Positions 27,390 through 35,252 of a stretch of DNA of 64,000 nt are shown here, in pieces. Location: the NCBI GenBank assembly GCA_023150375.1, contig JAKLLA010000004.1, positions 186,001 through 250,000 on the forward strand. The letters are read 5' to 3'. Each line of letters opens with the position of its first letter. The first letter of the stretch is position 1. The notes below the pieces were generated by a model. It saw only the letters and a program-made list of their open reading frames with translations, searched no databases and was not told the DNA's origin. The stretch is from Burkholderiaceae bacterium (lineage in GTDB: Bacteria; Pseudomonadota; Gammaproteobacteria; Burkholderiales; Burkholderiaceae_C). Position numbers and translations under genes: made by a program.

Positions 27390-28129
27390 ACTTCTGCCTC
27401 GGCCGGAATGGCGGCGAGGCGGTGGTCGCAGAGCAGCAGCAGCACCGGGCGTGGCCCGACCGGCGCCTGAGCCGCCCGCTCGCGCATGCGCCAGAAGTGG
27501 CGCGACAGGCCGTCCACCGCCATGCGGGTCTCGCGGCAACGGCCCGGCTGGCCGATGCGCAGGCGCGGGCGCAGCTCCAGGTCACCGGGCTCCCGCTTCG
27601 GCGGCGGCGGGTCGACGAGCAGGCCGGGGACCTCGATCAGCAGCGTCAGCGGTGTCGCCGCCTGGCTGCGAAGGTGGGGGCGCTGGCGCCGCCCGAGGGT
27701 CTGCCACAGCGCAGCGTCTGCCTGCGCCGCCGGTACCCAGCCGATCACCGCCTCGTCCGGCGTGGCCACGCAGCGGGCGGCCGTGTGCGTCGACAGCCAG
27801 GCCTGCAAGGGCGGGCGCCGCTGCCCCGGACCCAGCCAGACCGCTTCAGGCCGGTCCCGCAGCTGCCCGAGCACGGCCAGGGCGGCCGCGGCCGGCATCG
27901 GCCTGTCGTCGGCGGTCTCGAGGCCGGCCAGTTCGACCACCCGGCCGGGATGGGTCAGGGCCTCCAGCAGGGCCAGGAAGGTCTGCCGGGCAGGGTCGTC
28001 CTGGCCGACGTCCTCGGACACCATGCCGCCCGGGGGCGGCACCGGGAAGCGCCGCAGCGGTTCGACGATCGGCGCCGGGGCGGCGGTGGCCGTCGCCTGC
28101 GGGACGGGGAGGGGATGCGGTGCGTTCAT
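27374..28129 (-). CDS. phnH: PhnH-like phosphonate C-P lyase subunit, orphan
   Basis: Protein of 251 aa resembling PhnH, a core subunit of the carbon-phosphorus lyase complex (PhnGHIJ). Similarity is seen in FLALLEALTHPGRVVEL (about residues 50-66) and the C-terminal block LLLLCDHRLAAIPAEAEV, which match the start and end of known PhnH. The middle is longer and carries a Pro-rich insert (VDPPPPKREPG). The start at 28129 follows an Arg-rich upstream shadow. PhnG, PhnI and PhnJ are not in this window, so it may be displaced from a C-P lyase locus elsewhere or have another role. It follows an acetyltransferase gene by 64 bp. Confidence 0.75.
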   Translation of the reverse strand: MNAPHPLPVPQATATAAPAPIVEPLRRFPVPPPGGMVSEDVGQDDPARQTFLALLEALTHPGRVVELAGLETADDRPMPAAAALAVLGQLRDRPEAVWLGPGQRRPPLQAWLSTHTAARCVATPDEAVIGWVPAAQADAALWQTLGRRQRPHLRSQAATPLTLLIEVPGLLVDPPPPKREPGDLELRPRLRIGQPGRCRETRMAVDGLSRHFWRMRERAAQAPVGPRPVLLLLCDHRLAAIPAEAEVHMAH

Positions 28130-28193
28130 CGATGGCTCCGGAACCGGGCGGCGCGTGCGGGTCGCAGGTGCCGCCGCCCTCGGTGAATCGTCG

Positions 28194-28823
28194 TCAGCCG
28201 GCCCCGTCGGCTGCCGGGGGCAGTTCCAGCCGGCGACCGTGGCGTGCGTAGCTGAGCTTCTCGAGGAAGCCCCGGCCGCTGCGCCCGGCGCGCTGCCGGG
28301 CGGCCTTCGGGCGGGGTGACAGGGCCAGCTTGTCGGCACCGGCCTGCCGGGCCACTTCGCTGGCCTGGGCGATCAGGCGCCGCGCGATGCCGAGGTGGTG
28401 TGCCTGCGGCCGCACGAGCAGATCGTCCGCCCAGCCCGCGCGGCCGCCGCCGGTCAGCAGCGGCAGCAGGTACAGCGTCAGCGCCCCGAGCAGTTCGCCG
28501 TCGCGCTCGGCCAGCCAGAGCTGTCCGCCGGCGGCCTCGAGATCCGCCCAGCGGCGCGGCAGGTCCAGGGTCGCTTCGTCCCGGGCGTCGCCCAGGCCGC
28601 AGTCCTGCTGCAGTGCGCGCCAGGCGGCCAGGTCGGCGGCGTGGGCCCGACGCAACTGCACGGCACCCGGCGACCGGGTGGCCGAGCGGGCCGCCGGTTC
28701 CAGCCTGCGCACCGCCTCCAGCGCCCGCTGCGGCGTGAGGGCGCCGAGCAGGCCGGCCGCGGCGCGCGCGGTGGCCGCGCCGAGGGAGAGCCGTTTCGGA
28801 CCGGGAGGGCGAGGCGGTGTCAT
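28194..28823 (-). CDS. GNAT-family N-acetyltransferase
   Basis: Putative acetyl-CoA-dependent N-acetyltransferase, 209 aa. The GNAT domain spans about residues 55-175, starting VQLRRAHAADLAAWRAL. Beta-4 is in GELLGALTLYLL, and the acetyl-CoA-binding motif A is DDLLVRPQAHHLGIARRLI with the R/Q-x-x-G-x-A signature. The N-terminal 50 residues are Ala-rich without clear function. It lies upstream of the orphan phnH in the same direction, and a Pho-box-like site lies 141 bp upstream. PhnO acetylates aminophosphonates in some phn operons, so an aminophosphonate substrate is a reasonable but unproven guess. Confidence 0.72.
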   Translation of the reverse strand: MTPPRPPGPKRLSLGAATARAAAGLLGALTPQRALEAVRRLEPAARSATRSPGAVQLRRAHAADLAAWRALQQDCGLGDARDEATLDLPRRWADLEAAGGQLWLAERDGELLGALTLYLLPLLTGGGRAGWADDLLVRPQAHHLGIARRLIAQASEVARQAGADKLALSPRPKAARQRAGRSGRGFLEKLSYARHGRRLELPPAADGAG

Positions 28824-28963
28824 GGCGGGGGGTCCTGGGGCAGTTCCGGTCGGCGTCGCAGGCGGGGGGGCGCGACGCCGGCGCGTGAGACGGTGCGAAG
28901 CTGTGGCGGCGAGGCCCGCGTGCGCTGCCGGAACCTGCCCAGGTGCGAGCCTCGCAGCCCGTC

Positions 28964-28981
28964 TTGACACCGGTGTGAAAG
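28964..28981 (-). promoter_or_regulatory. Pho box candidate upstream of the acetyltransferase-phnH unit
   Basis: On the minus strand the site reads CTTTCACACCGGTGTCAA: 7-mers CTTTCAC (six of seven) and GTGTCAA (five of seven) with a four-base spacer. It also contains the 10-bp palindrome ACACCGGTGT, so it could be an operator of another kind. It lies within the 329-bp gap shared with lplT. Confidence 0.5.
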
Positions 28982-29027
28982 GGCTGCGACAGGCCCGCGG
29001 GGGCGTTGCGGCCGCTGCCCGCCTGCC

Positions 29028-29053
29028 GAGCGGCCTGTCGAGCGGCCTGTCGA
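29028..29053 (+). repeat. 12-bp direct repeat upstream of lplT
   Basis: GAGCGGCCTGTC occurs twice in tandem (29028-29039, 29040-29051), with a partial third copy GAGCGGTGACCTG. Each unit contains CTGTCG-type sequence but at a 12-bp period, so it does not fit the 11-bp Pho box pattern that follows. It may be a duplication product of the Pho half-sites. Confidence 0.5.
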
Positions 29054-29072
29054 GCGGTGACCTGCCGCTCGC

Positions 29073-29112
29073 CTGTCACCGGCAGGTCACCGGCCTGTCG
29101 GCAGGCTGTCGC
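29073..29112 (+). promoter_or_regulatory. Tandem Pho box array upstream of lplT (four half-sites)
   Basis: Four 7-mers repeat at exactly 11 bp: CTGTCAC (29073-29079), AGGTCAC (29084-29090), CTGTCGG (29095-29101) and CTGTCGC (29106-29112). Matches to the PhoB half-site consensus are 7, 5, 6 and 6 of 7 (taking CTGTCAC/T). The array ends 40 bp before the lplT ATG, the right distance for an activator replacing the -35 box. It is the longest such array in the window. Confidence 0.65.
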
Positions 29113-29152
29113 GGCCGGCGTCGGACACTGCCGCGCTGCCCGCCCGTTCCCC

Positions 29153-30409
29153 ATGCCGCCCGGTTTCCACCTGCTGATCGCCGCCCAGTTCGCCTCTGCG
29201 CTGGCCGACAACGCCCTGCTGATCGTCGCCATTGCCCTGCTGGCGCAGCAGGGCCTGCCGGCCTGGCTGGCGCCGCTGCTGAAGTTCGGCTTCATCCTCT
29301 CCTATGTACTGCTGGCCCCCTTCGTCGGGCCGCTGGCCGATGCCTTCGCGAAGGCGCGGCTGATGGCGGTCATGAACGGCGTGAAGGTCCTGGGCGTGAT
29401 CGGCCTGCTGCTCGGCTGGCATCCGGTGGCGGCCTTCACGCTGGTCGGCCTGGGCGCCGCCGCCTATGCGCCGGCGAAGTACGGCCTGCTCACCGAACTG
29501 GTGCCGCCGCATCGACTGGTGCTGGCCAATGGCTGGCTGGAGGTGTCGGTGGTCTGCGCCGCCCTGTTCGGGACCGTGCTCGGCGGCGCCCTGGTCAGCC
29601 CGGCGCTGCTGGAACGGGGCGGGCAATGGGCCCTGCTCTGGCCGTCGGTGGCGGCCGAGACGGGCCCTCTGGGCCTGTCCTGCGTGCTGCTGCTGGGGGT
29701 CTATGCCGCGGCGGCGCTGCTCAATGTCGGCGTGCCCGACAGCGGCGCGCGCTACCCGGCGTCGAACTTTCATCCGCTGGCCCTGCTGCGCGATTTCCGC
29801 CTCGCCAACCGAACGCTCTGGCGCGACCGGGAGGGCGGCCTGTCGCTGGCGGTGACGACGATCTTCTGGGGTGTGGGCGCCACGCTGCAGTTCGCCGTGC
29901 TGCGCTGGGCGGCCGAGCGGCTGCAGCTGCCGCTGGACCGGGCGGCCTACCTGCAGGCCGCCGTCGCGGTGGGCGTGATCGCCGGTGCGACCCTGGCCGC
30001 GCGGCGTGTGCCGCTCGGGCGTGCGCTGCGCATGCTGCCGGCGGGCGTGCTGCTCGGGCTGCTGATCGCCTGGGTGGCCCTGCTCGGCGAGCCGCACTGG
30101 GCGCTGCCGGGCCTGGTGGCGGTGGGCGCGACCGGCGGACTGCTGGTGGTGCCGCTCAACGCGCTGCTGCAGCACCGCGGCTGCACCCTGCTCAGCGCCG
30201 GCCGGTCGATCGCGGTGCAGGGCTTCAACGAGAACGCCAGCGTGCTCGGCATGCTCGCGGTCTATGCCCTGCTGCTGCGCCTCGAGGTGCCGATCGTGCC
30301 GTTGATGGTCGCCTTCGGCCTGTCGATCGCCGTGGCGCTGGGCGGGATGACCTGGCGGCAGCGCCGCCTGCCGGGCGCGGTGGCGTGGCCGCAGCCGCCG
30401 GGATCCTGA
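29153..30409 (+). CDS. lplT: LplT-type lysophospholipid transporter (MFS)
   Basis: Major facilitator superfamily protein, 418 aa with about 12 membrane segments, of the LplT family that flips lysophospholipids inward across the inner membrane for re-acylation. Family features: FASALADNALLIVAIALL near residue 12, FVGPLADAFAKARLMAVMN near 55, AYAPAKYGLLTELVPPHRLV near 100, and the late block GRSIAVQGFNENASVLGM near 345. It has no fused acyltransferase domain and no adjacent aas gene. The ATG at 29153 is chosen because the open frame upstream is a Cys/Arg-rich repeat region. Four tandem Pho-type half-sites precede it. Confidence 0.9.
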   Translation: MPPGFHLLIAAQFASALADNALLIVAIALLAQQGLPAWLAPLLKFGFILSYVLLAPFVGPLADAFAKARLMAVMNGVKVLGVIGLLLGWHPVAAFTLVGLGAAAYAPAKYGLLTELVPPHRLVLANGWLEVSVVCAALFGTVLGGALVSPALLERGGQWALLWPSVAAETGPLGLSCVLLLGVYAAAALLNVGVPDSGARYPASNFHPLALLRDFRLANRTLWRDREGGLSLAVTTIFWGVGATLQFAVLRWAAERLQLPLDRAAYLQAAVAVGVIAGATLAARRVPLGRALRMLPAGVLLGLLIAWVALLGEPHWALPGLVAVGATGGLLVVPLNALLQHRGCTLLSAGRSIAVQGFNENASVLGMLAVYALLLRLEVPIVPLMVAFGLSIAVALGGMTWRQRRLPGAVAWPQPPGS

Positions 30410-30418
30410 CGCGTCCGA

Positions 30419-31696
30419 TCAGTGCGGCAGGGGCGGTGCCACCGGTGCGCCGGCGGCATGGGCCGCGGCGATGCCGTGACCGGCCTGCGGCGTCGTCCGG
30501 CCGCGCGCTTCCACGCGCTGGCGCAGCAGCGACTCGAAGCGCTCGACCACCCGCTCCCAGCCCTGGTCGAGCATCGAGGCGCGGGCCTGCCGGCCCAGGG
30601 CGCGGCGTCGGGCGGGGTCGTCGAGCAGTTCGCCGAGCAGCCGGGTGAAGTCCGCCGCATCGCCGGGCGCGGCCAGCAGGCCGTTCTCGCCGTGGCGCAC
30701 CAGCTCGGCGGCGGCGGCGTGGTCGTAGGCCAGCAGGGCCAGGCCGCTGGCCAGCGCCTCGGGGGTGACGTTGCCGTAGGTCTCGGTCAGGCTGGGAAAG
30801 GCGAACAGGTCGGCCGAGGCATAGTGCGCGGCCAGATCGTCGCCGTGGCGCGGCCCGGCGAAGATGGCGTTCGGGCAGCGTGCCTGCAGCGCCGCGCGCT
30901 GCGGCCCGTCGCCCACCAGCAGCAGGCGCGCGCGCGGGTGGCGTGCCTGCAGGGCCTCGCAGGCCTGCACCAGGGTCAGCAGGTTCTTCTCCGGGGCCAG
31001 CCGGCCCACGCAGAGCAGCACCGGGTCCTGCGGGGCGACGCCCCAGCATGCGCGCAGGGCCTCGCTGCGGCACTCGGGGTGAAAGCGTGCGGTGTCCACG
31101 CCACGCGCCACCACGTCGAGCCGCTCGAAGCCCTGCCCGGCCAGCTCGCGGCGCAGCGCCTCGGTGGGCACCAGGGTCAGGTCGCAGCGGCGGTGAAAGG
31201 CCCGCAGCCAGGCCAGTACGAGGCCCTGCGACCAGCCGAACCGGTAGTGGCGGCTGTAGGCGTGGAAGTTGGTGCGGAAGTCCGAGGTCACCGGCAGGCC
31301 CAGCCGATGCGCGGCCTGTACCGCCGCCCAGCCCAGCGGCCCCTCGGTGGCCACATGCACCAGGTCCGGCCGGCGGTGCCGCCACAGCTGCTGCAGGCGC
31401 GCCGGCCGGGCCCAGCCCATGCGCAGGTCGGGATAGAGCGGCAGGGGGCTGCCGGCGCAGACCTCGAGATGGATCGCCGGATCGTGCTGCGCCAGCGCCG
31501 CACGCTCGCGCTGGCCCTGGTGCGGGCGCAGCAGCGTCACGCGGTGGCCGCGCTGCACCAGCCCCTGCACGAAGCGGGCGGCCGACAGCGACACGCCGTT
31601 GACCTCGGGCGGCCAGGTCTCGGTGACGTAGGCGATGCGCAGCGCCGGCGGTGCGGCCGGCGTCGGGACGGTCGGGGCAGTCGAGGCAAGGGCCAT
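30419..31696 (-). CDS. GT4-family glycosyltransferase (SqdX/MgtA-like)
   Basis: Retaining glycosyltransferase of the GT-B fold, GT4 family, 425 aa. The N-terminus RIAYVTETWPPEVNGVSLSA resembles SqdX, MgtA and related enzymes that glycosylate diacylglycerol. The C-terminal donor domain has LLCVGRLAPEKNLLTLVQA, LLLVGDGPQRAAL, DLFAFPSLTETYGNVTPEALASG and the E-x7-E pattern. A Pho-box-like site (31719-31736) lies 22 bp upstream of the start, suggesting induction by phosphate limitation and a role in phosphorus-free glycolipid synthesis. The donor sugar is unknown; the UDP-hexuronate-type epimerase at 25 kb makes hexuronate a possibility. Confidence 0.82.
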   Translation of the reverse strand: MALASTAPTVPTPAAPPALRIAYVTETWPPEVNGVSLSAARFVQGLVQRGHRVTLLRPHQGQRERAALAQHDPAIHLEVCAGSPLPLYPDLRMGWARPARLQQLWRHRRPDLVHVATEGPLGWAAVQAAHRLGLPVTSDFRTNFHAYSRHYRFGWSQGLVLAWLRAFHRRCDLTLVPTEALRRELAGQGFERLDVVARGVDTARFHPECRSEALRACWGVAPQDPVLLCVGRLAPEKNLLTLVQACEALQARHPRARLLLVGDGPQRAALQARCPNAIFAGPRHGDDLAAHYASADLFAFPSLTETYGNVTPEALASGLALLAYDHAAAAELVRHGENGLLAAPGDAADFTRLLGELLDDPARRRALGRQARASMLDQGWERVVERFESLLRQRVEARGRTTPQAGHGIAAAHAAGAPVAPPLPH

Positions 31697-31718
31697 GCGG
31701 CCATGCTGGGCGGACCCG

Positions 31719-31747
31719 GCAACAGCGCGATGACAGCGCCGTGTCGG
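31719..31747 (-). promoter_or_regulatory. Pho box candidate upstream of the GT4 glycosyltransferase
   Basis: On the minus strand CTGTCATCGCGCTGTTGC (31719-31736) holds a perfect half-site CTGTCAT, a four-base spacer and CTGTTGC. A third 7-mer CCGACAC (31741-31747) continues the 11-bp period on the far side. It is close to the annotated ATG, so the mRNA leader would be very short unless translation starts downstream. Confidence 0.55.
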
Positions 31748-31760
31748 ACCTGACACGGCG

Positions 31761-31802
31761 TGGTCACAGCCGATTCATGCGGCCTCGTCACGCTCCCGTC
31801 AC
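31761..31802 (+). promoter_or_regulatory. Pho-box-like pairs upstream of the Mpo1-like gene
   Basis: Two pairs with four-base spacers: TGGTCACAGCCGATTCAT (31761-31778) and TCGTCACGCTCCCGTCAC (31785-31802). The second has half-sites at five and six of seven to the PhoB consensus and ends 57 bp before the GTG start. They face away from the site serving the glycosyltransferase in the same 163-bp gap. Confidence 0.5.
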
Positions 31803-31859
31803 GGCCCGCGCGCAGGCGCTGCGGCGGGCTGCCCTCCCTTTCCACATCCGAGGTCGAAC

Positions 31860-32468
31860 GTGTCCGGACTCCTGCAAACCCTTGCCACCCAACGCTGGGA
31901 CGACCACCGCTACTACCACCAGAGCCGTGTCAACCAGACCCTGCACCTGATCAGTGCCTGCTCCTTCCTGGTGGCCTACGTGCTGCTTTTCGTCGATCCG
32001 GCGATGGCCGCGATCGTCGGCTGGTGCGTGTCGATGGTGACGCGCCAGTCGGGCCATTTCTTCTTCGAGCCGCGCGGCTTCGATCAGGTCAACCAGGTGA
32101 CCGACGAGTACAAGGAGGCCGTCAAGGTCGGCTACAACATGCGCCGCAAGACGCTGCTGCTGGCGGTGTGGGCGGCCATTCCGCTGGTGCTGTGGCTGCA
32201 GCCGGCGCTGTTCGGGCTGATCGAGCCGGCGCAGGGCGTCGACGGCTGGCTGCACGATGTGGGCATCGCCTGGCTGGCGCTGGCGGTCACCGGCATCGCC
32301 TTGCGCGTGCTGCAGCTGTCGCTGCAGGGTCGCCTTTCCGACGGCCTGATCTGGGCGCTGAAGATCCTCACCGATCCCTTCCACGACATCCGCCTGTACT
32401 GGAAGTCGCCGCTGGCGCTGCTGCGCGGCGAGTGGATCGACCCGATGCCGCATGTGCGGCCGCACTGA
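31860..32468 (+). CDS. Mpo1-like integral membrane protein
   Basis: Membrane protein of 202 aa with about four hydrophobic segments. The histidine pattern, YYHQSRVNQTLHLISA near residues 18-33 and SGHFFFEPRGFDQVN near 64-78, resembles the Mpo1/DUF962 family, Fe(II)-dependent 2-hydroxy-fatty-acid dioxygenases of alpha-oxidation, though it is a distant match. The GTG at 31860 is preceded by GAGG six bases upstream. The divergent glycosyltransferase and Pho-type sites on both sides of the gap suggest a lipid-related job during phosphate starvation. It could instead be an uncharacterised membrane family. Confidence 0.65.
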   Translation: MSGLLQTLATQRWDDHRYYHQSRVNQTLHLISACSFLVAYVLLFVDPAMAAIVGWCVSMVTRQSGHFFFEPRGFDQVNQVTDEYKEAVKVGYNMRRKTLLLAVWAAIPLVLWLQPALFGLIEPAQGVDGWLHDVGIAWLALAVTGIALRVLQLSLQGRLSDGLIWALKILTDPFHDIRLYWKSPLALLRGEWIDPMPHVRPH

Positions 32469-32483
32469 GCGATGCGCCGCACG

Positions 32484-32511
32484 CCCGGGCCGGGCCGCGG
32501 CCCGGCCCGGG
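32484..32511. terminator. Perfect 28-bp GC palindrome between convergent genes
   Basis: Two 14-bp arms are perfectly complementary with no unpaired centre (left arm CCCGGGCCGGGCCG). It lies 15 bp after the Mpo1-like gene and 6 bp before the end of the convergent aminotransferase gene. An extremely stable hairpin here would act as a two-way terminator or RNA stabiliser, although no T run follows. Confidence 0.6.
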
Positions 32512-32517
32512 GCGCGC

Positions 32518-34170
32518 TCAGAAGCGGGCGCGGATCAGTTCGCGCAGCAGGCCGCGGCGGATCGTGCGGTGGGTCATGCCCGGCGGCTGCCACCACCAGC
32601 CGTCGGCCTGCATCGCCCGGGCTGCGGCGACGAAGCGCTCGCACACCGCCTCGAAGGCCGCGTCGTCGTGGTTCAGGCTGAAGATCATCCGCCCGCTGCC
32701 CACCCAGCTCAGCCACAGCCCCTGCGCGCGCAGGTAGAACTGGAACATCCAGTGGTAGCGCGAGGGCTGGGTGTACAGCACGGTCCAGATGGTCGACAGG
32801 TTGGCCACCTGCACCGGCAGCCCCTCGGCCTGCAGGCGGCGGTTCAGCGCCTCGGCGCGGGCGTTCCAGCGCGCCTCCAGCCCGTCGTACAGGGCCTGCA
32901 CCGCGGGCGTCTGCAGGCGTTCGAGGAAGGCCTGCATCGCCCCCATCACGTAGGGGTGCGAATTGAAGGTGCCGCGCGCGAAGCAGATGTCGGCCGGGCG
33001 CGCCTCGCGCCAGCGCCGCATCAGGTCGCGCCGTCCGCAGACCACGCCCACCGGCAGGCCACCGCCGAGCGTCTTGCCGTAGGTCACCAGGTCGGCCTGC
33101 ACGCCGAAGTATTCCTGCGCACCGCCCGGGGCCAGCCGGAAGCCGACGAAGACCTCGTCGAAGATCAGCACGATGCCACGCTCGCTGCACACCGCGCGCA
33201 GGCGCTGCAGCCAGTCGGCATAGGCGGCGCGGTCGAAGCCGGCGCGGCGGCTGCCGTCGACCAGGCCGGAGTCGCCCGGCGCCGCGCTGTTCGGGTGCAG
33301 CGCCTGCAGCGGGTTGACCAGCACGCAGGCAATGTCGTCGCGCTGGCGCAGCACCTTCAGGCTGCGCTCGCTCATGTCCTGCAGGGTGTAGGTCTCGCGC
33401 GGGGGCAGCGGGTTGCCGGGGCCGGGCTGCACATCCTCCCACCAGCCGTGGTAGGCGCCGCAGAAGCGCACCAGGTACTTGCGGCGGGTGTGGTAGCGCG
33501 CCAGGCGCACCGCCTGCATCACGGCCTCGGTGCCGGACATGTGGAAGCTCACCTCGTCGAGCCCCGAGATCGCCTTCAGCCGCTCGGCGTTGGACAGCAC
33601 CGCCGGGTGGTAGGCGCCCAGCACCGGCCCGAGGGCCGCGGCGCGCGCGGCCCCCTCGGCGATGCAGACCTTGTAGAAGTCGTGGCCGAACAGGTTCACG
33701 CCGTACGAGCCTGCCAGGTCGAAGAAGCGGTTGCCGTCCAGGTCTTCCAGCTGCAGCCCCGAGCTGGCCTGCAGGAAGTTGCCCAGGGGCAGCCGTTCGC
33801 GCAGGTAGGGGCTGAACGGGAAGGGCACGCGGTAGCGGCCGGTGAACTGCAGGTCCGAGAGATGCTCGCGCGCCCGCGCGGTCATCTGCGCGCTGCGCGG
33901 CCAGCGCTCGGCGAAGGTCTGCGCCAGCCGCTCGAAGCCGGCGCGCCGCTGTGCGGCCACGTCTTCCGGCGCGTCGTCGGCGCAGAAGAAGCGTGCCTCG
34001 TCGTAGGCGTAGCCCGGCAGCAGCCGGGCCACCCGCTGCGCCATGCGCGAGTGCCCGGCCAGCGAGCGATGCTTGGCCCGCGACAGGGCGATGCGCCGCT
34101 GCAGGCGCGGCAGCCCGGTCGCAGCCAGCAGCGCGAGCGGGAGGGCGGAGAGAGAAGTCGTCGTATCCAT
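32518..34170 (-). CDS. Class III PLP aminotransferase (glutamate-1-semialdehyde aminomutase-like)
   Basis: Pyridoxal-phosphate enzyme of the class III aminotransferase family, 550 aa, about 120 residues longer than a true HemL. After a helical N-terminal extension of about 100 residues, the catalytic part has SSGLQLEDLDGNRFFDLAGSYG, the cofactor-binding SGTEAVMQAVRLAR, the aspartate in LIFDEVFVGFRL, and the Schiff-base lysine in DLVTYGKTLGGGLPVG. Such long HemL-like enzymes occur in secondary metabolism and lipid-associated clusters. It is divergent from a phosphatidylserine decarboxylase-type gene, with start codons potentially sharing one CCATGG. The substrate is unknown. Confidence 0.82.
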   Translation of the reverse strand: MDTTTSLSALPLALLAATGLPRLQRRIALSRAKHRSLAGHSRMAQRVARLLPGYAYDEARFFCADDAPEDVAAQRRAGFERLAQTFAERWPRSAQMTARAREHLSDLQFTGRYRVPFPFSPYLRERLPLGNFLQASSGLQLEDLDGNRFFDLAGSYGVNLFGHDFYKVCIAEGAARAAALGPVLGAYHPAVLSNAERLKAISGLDEVSFHMSGTEAVMQAVRLARYHTRRKYLVRFCGAYHGWWEDVQPGPGNPLPPRETYTLQDMSERSLKVLRQRDDIACVLVNPLQALHPNSAAPGDSGLVDGSRRAGFDRAAYADWLQRLRAVCSERGIVLIFDEVFVGFRLAPGGAQEYFGVQADLVTYGKTLGGGLPVGVVCGRRDLMRRWREARPADICFARGTFNSHPYVMGAMQAFLERLQTPAVQALYDGLEARWNARAEALNRRLQAEGLPVQVANLSTIWTVLYTQPSRYHWMFQFYLRAQGLWLSWVGSGRMIFSLNHDDAAFEAVCERFVAAARAMQADGWWWQPPGMTHRTIRRGLLRELIRARF

Positions 34171-34216
34171 GGATCCCAGCCAGAACGGATCCCCCTGTGT
34201 AGCCACCGCGATTGAC

Positions 34217-35140
34217 ATGCCGATGAAAACCCACGTCCTGCCCACCCCGCGCCGCCTGCGCGACCGCCTGCTGCTGCAGGAGGACCTGAACTTCCTGCTC
34301 ACCAACCGGGTGCCGCGCATCGCGCTGACCCGCCTGATGGGCTGGTACAGCGGCATCCGCAGCCCGGGGCTGACGGCGCTGTCGATCCGCATCTGGCGGC
34401 TGTTCACCGACCTGGACCTCTCCGAGGCCGAGCCGCGCCGCTATGCCAGCCTGCAGGAATGCTTCACCCGTGCGCTGCGCCCCGGCGCGCGCTGCATCGA
34501 CCCGCGCCCCGACGTGCTGGCCAGCCCCTGCGACGGCATCGTCGGCGCCTGCGGCCGGGTGCGCGACGGCCAGCTCTTCCAGGCCAAGGGCTTCCCGTAC
34601 CGGCTCGAGGACCTGTTCGGGCCGAGCCAGGACAGCTCGGCCTTCCGCGACGGCTGCTACGTCACGCTGCGCCTGACCTCGTCGATGTACCACCGCTTCC
34701 ACGCCCCGGCGGACGCGACGCTGCAGCATGTCACCTACCTCAGCGGCGACACCTGGAACGTCAACCCGATCGCGCTGAAGCGCGTCGAGCGGCTGTTCTG
34801 CCGCAACGAGCGCGCGGTGCTGAACCTGCGCCTGGCGGCAGGCGGCCAGCCGCTGGCGCTGGTGCCGGTGGCGGCCATCCTGGTGGCCAGCCTGCGCCTG
34901 CACGCGCTGGACCTGCTGCTGCACCTGCGCTGGCGCGGGCCGAACGAGATCCCGGCCGACGTGCCGCTGGCCAAGGGCGAGGAACTCGGCTGGTTCCAGC
35001 ACGGCTCGACGATCATCGTCTTCGCCCCGCCGGGCTTCACCTTCTGCGAGGGCATCGTCGAGGGCGCGCGCATCCGCATGGGTCAGGCGCTGCTGCGCAT
35101 GCCGTCACCGCCGCCGGAGCGGCCGCTGGCCCCGGGCTGA
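34217..35140 (+). CDS. Phosphatidylserine decarboxylase-family protein
   Basis: Pyruvoyl-dependent decarboxylase of the PSD type, 307 aa. The presumed triad residues are present: the aspartate of SPCDGIVGACG, the histidine of SSMYHRFHAPADAT, and the self-cleavage serine S264 in the HGST motif (canonical LGST). The protein should therefore be processed into beta and alpha chains and be active. The start is uncertain: ATG at 34217 (MPMKTHVLPT) is used, but an in-frame ATG at 34169 overlaps the divergent aminotransferase start. The substrate could be phosphatidylserine or another amino-acid lipid; pairing with a PLP enzyme suggests a specialised head group. Confidence 0.85.
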   Translation: MPMKTHVLPTPRRLRDRLLLQEDLNFLLTNRVPRIALTRLMGWYSGIRSPGLTALSIRIWRLFTDLDLSEAEPRRYASLQECFTRALRPGARCIDPRPDVLASPCDGIVGACGRVRDGQLFQAKGFPYRLEDLFGPSQDSSAFRDGCYVTLRLTSSMYHRFHAPADATLQHVTYLSGDTWNVNPIALKRVERLFCRNERAVLNLRLAAGGQPLALVPVAAILVASLRLHALDLLLHLRWRGPNEIPADVPLAKGEELGWFQHGSTIIVFAPPGFTFCEGIVEGARIRMGQALLRMPSPPPERPLAPG

Positions 35141-35252
35141 CACCGCCCGGGTCGGCGCTCTTGCGGGCCGGCCAGCCCGCCGCCATCATCGCGCAGGCGT
35201 TGTCGGCCGGCCCTTCCCGGGCGGCGCGAGACGGCCGGACCCGGAGCCCCCG

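Noticed and set aside
27374-28129. Complete C-P lyase pathway
   Set aside because: Only a phnH-like gene and an acetyltransferase are present; phnG, phnI, phnJ and the transporter are missing from the window.
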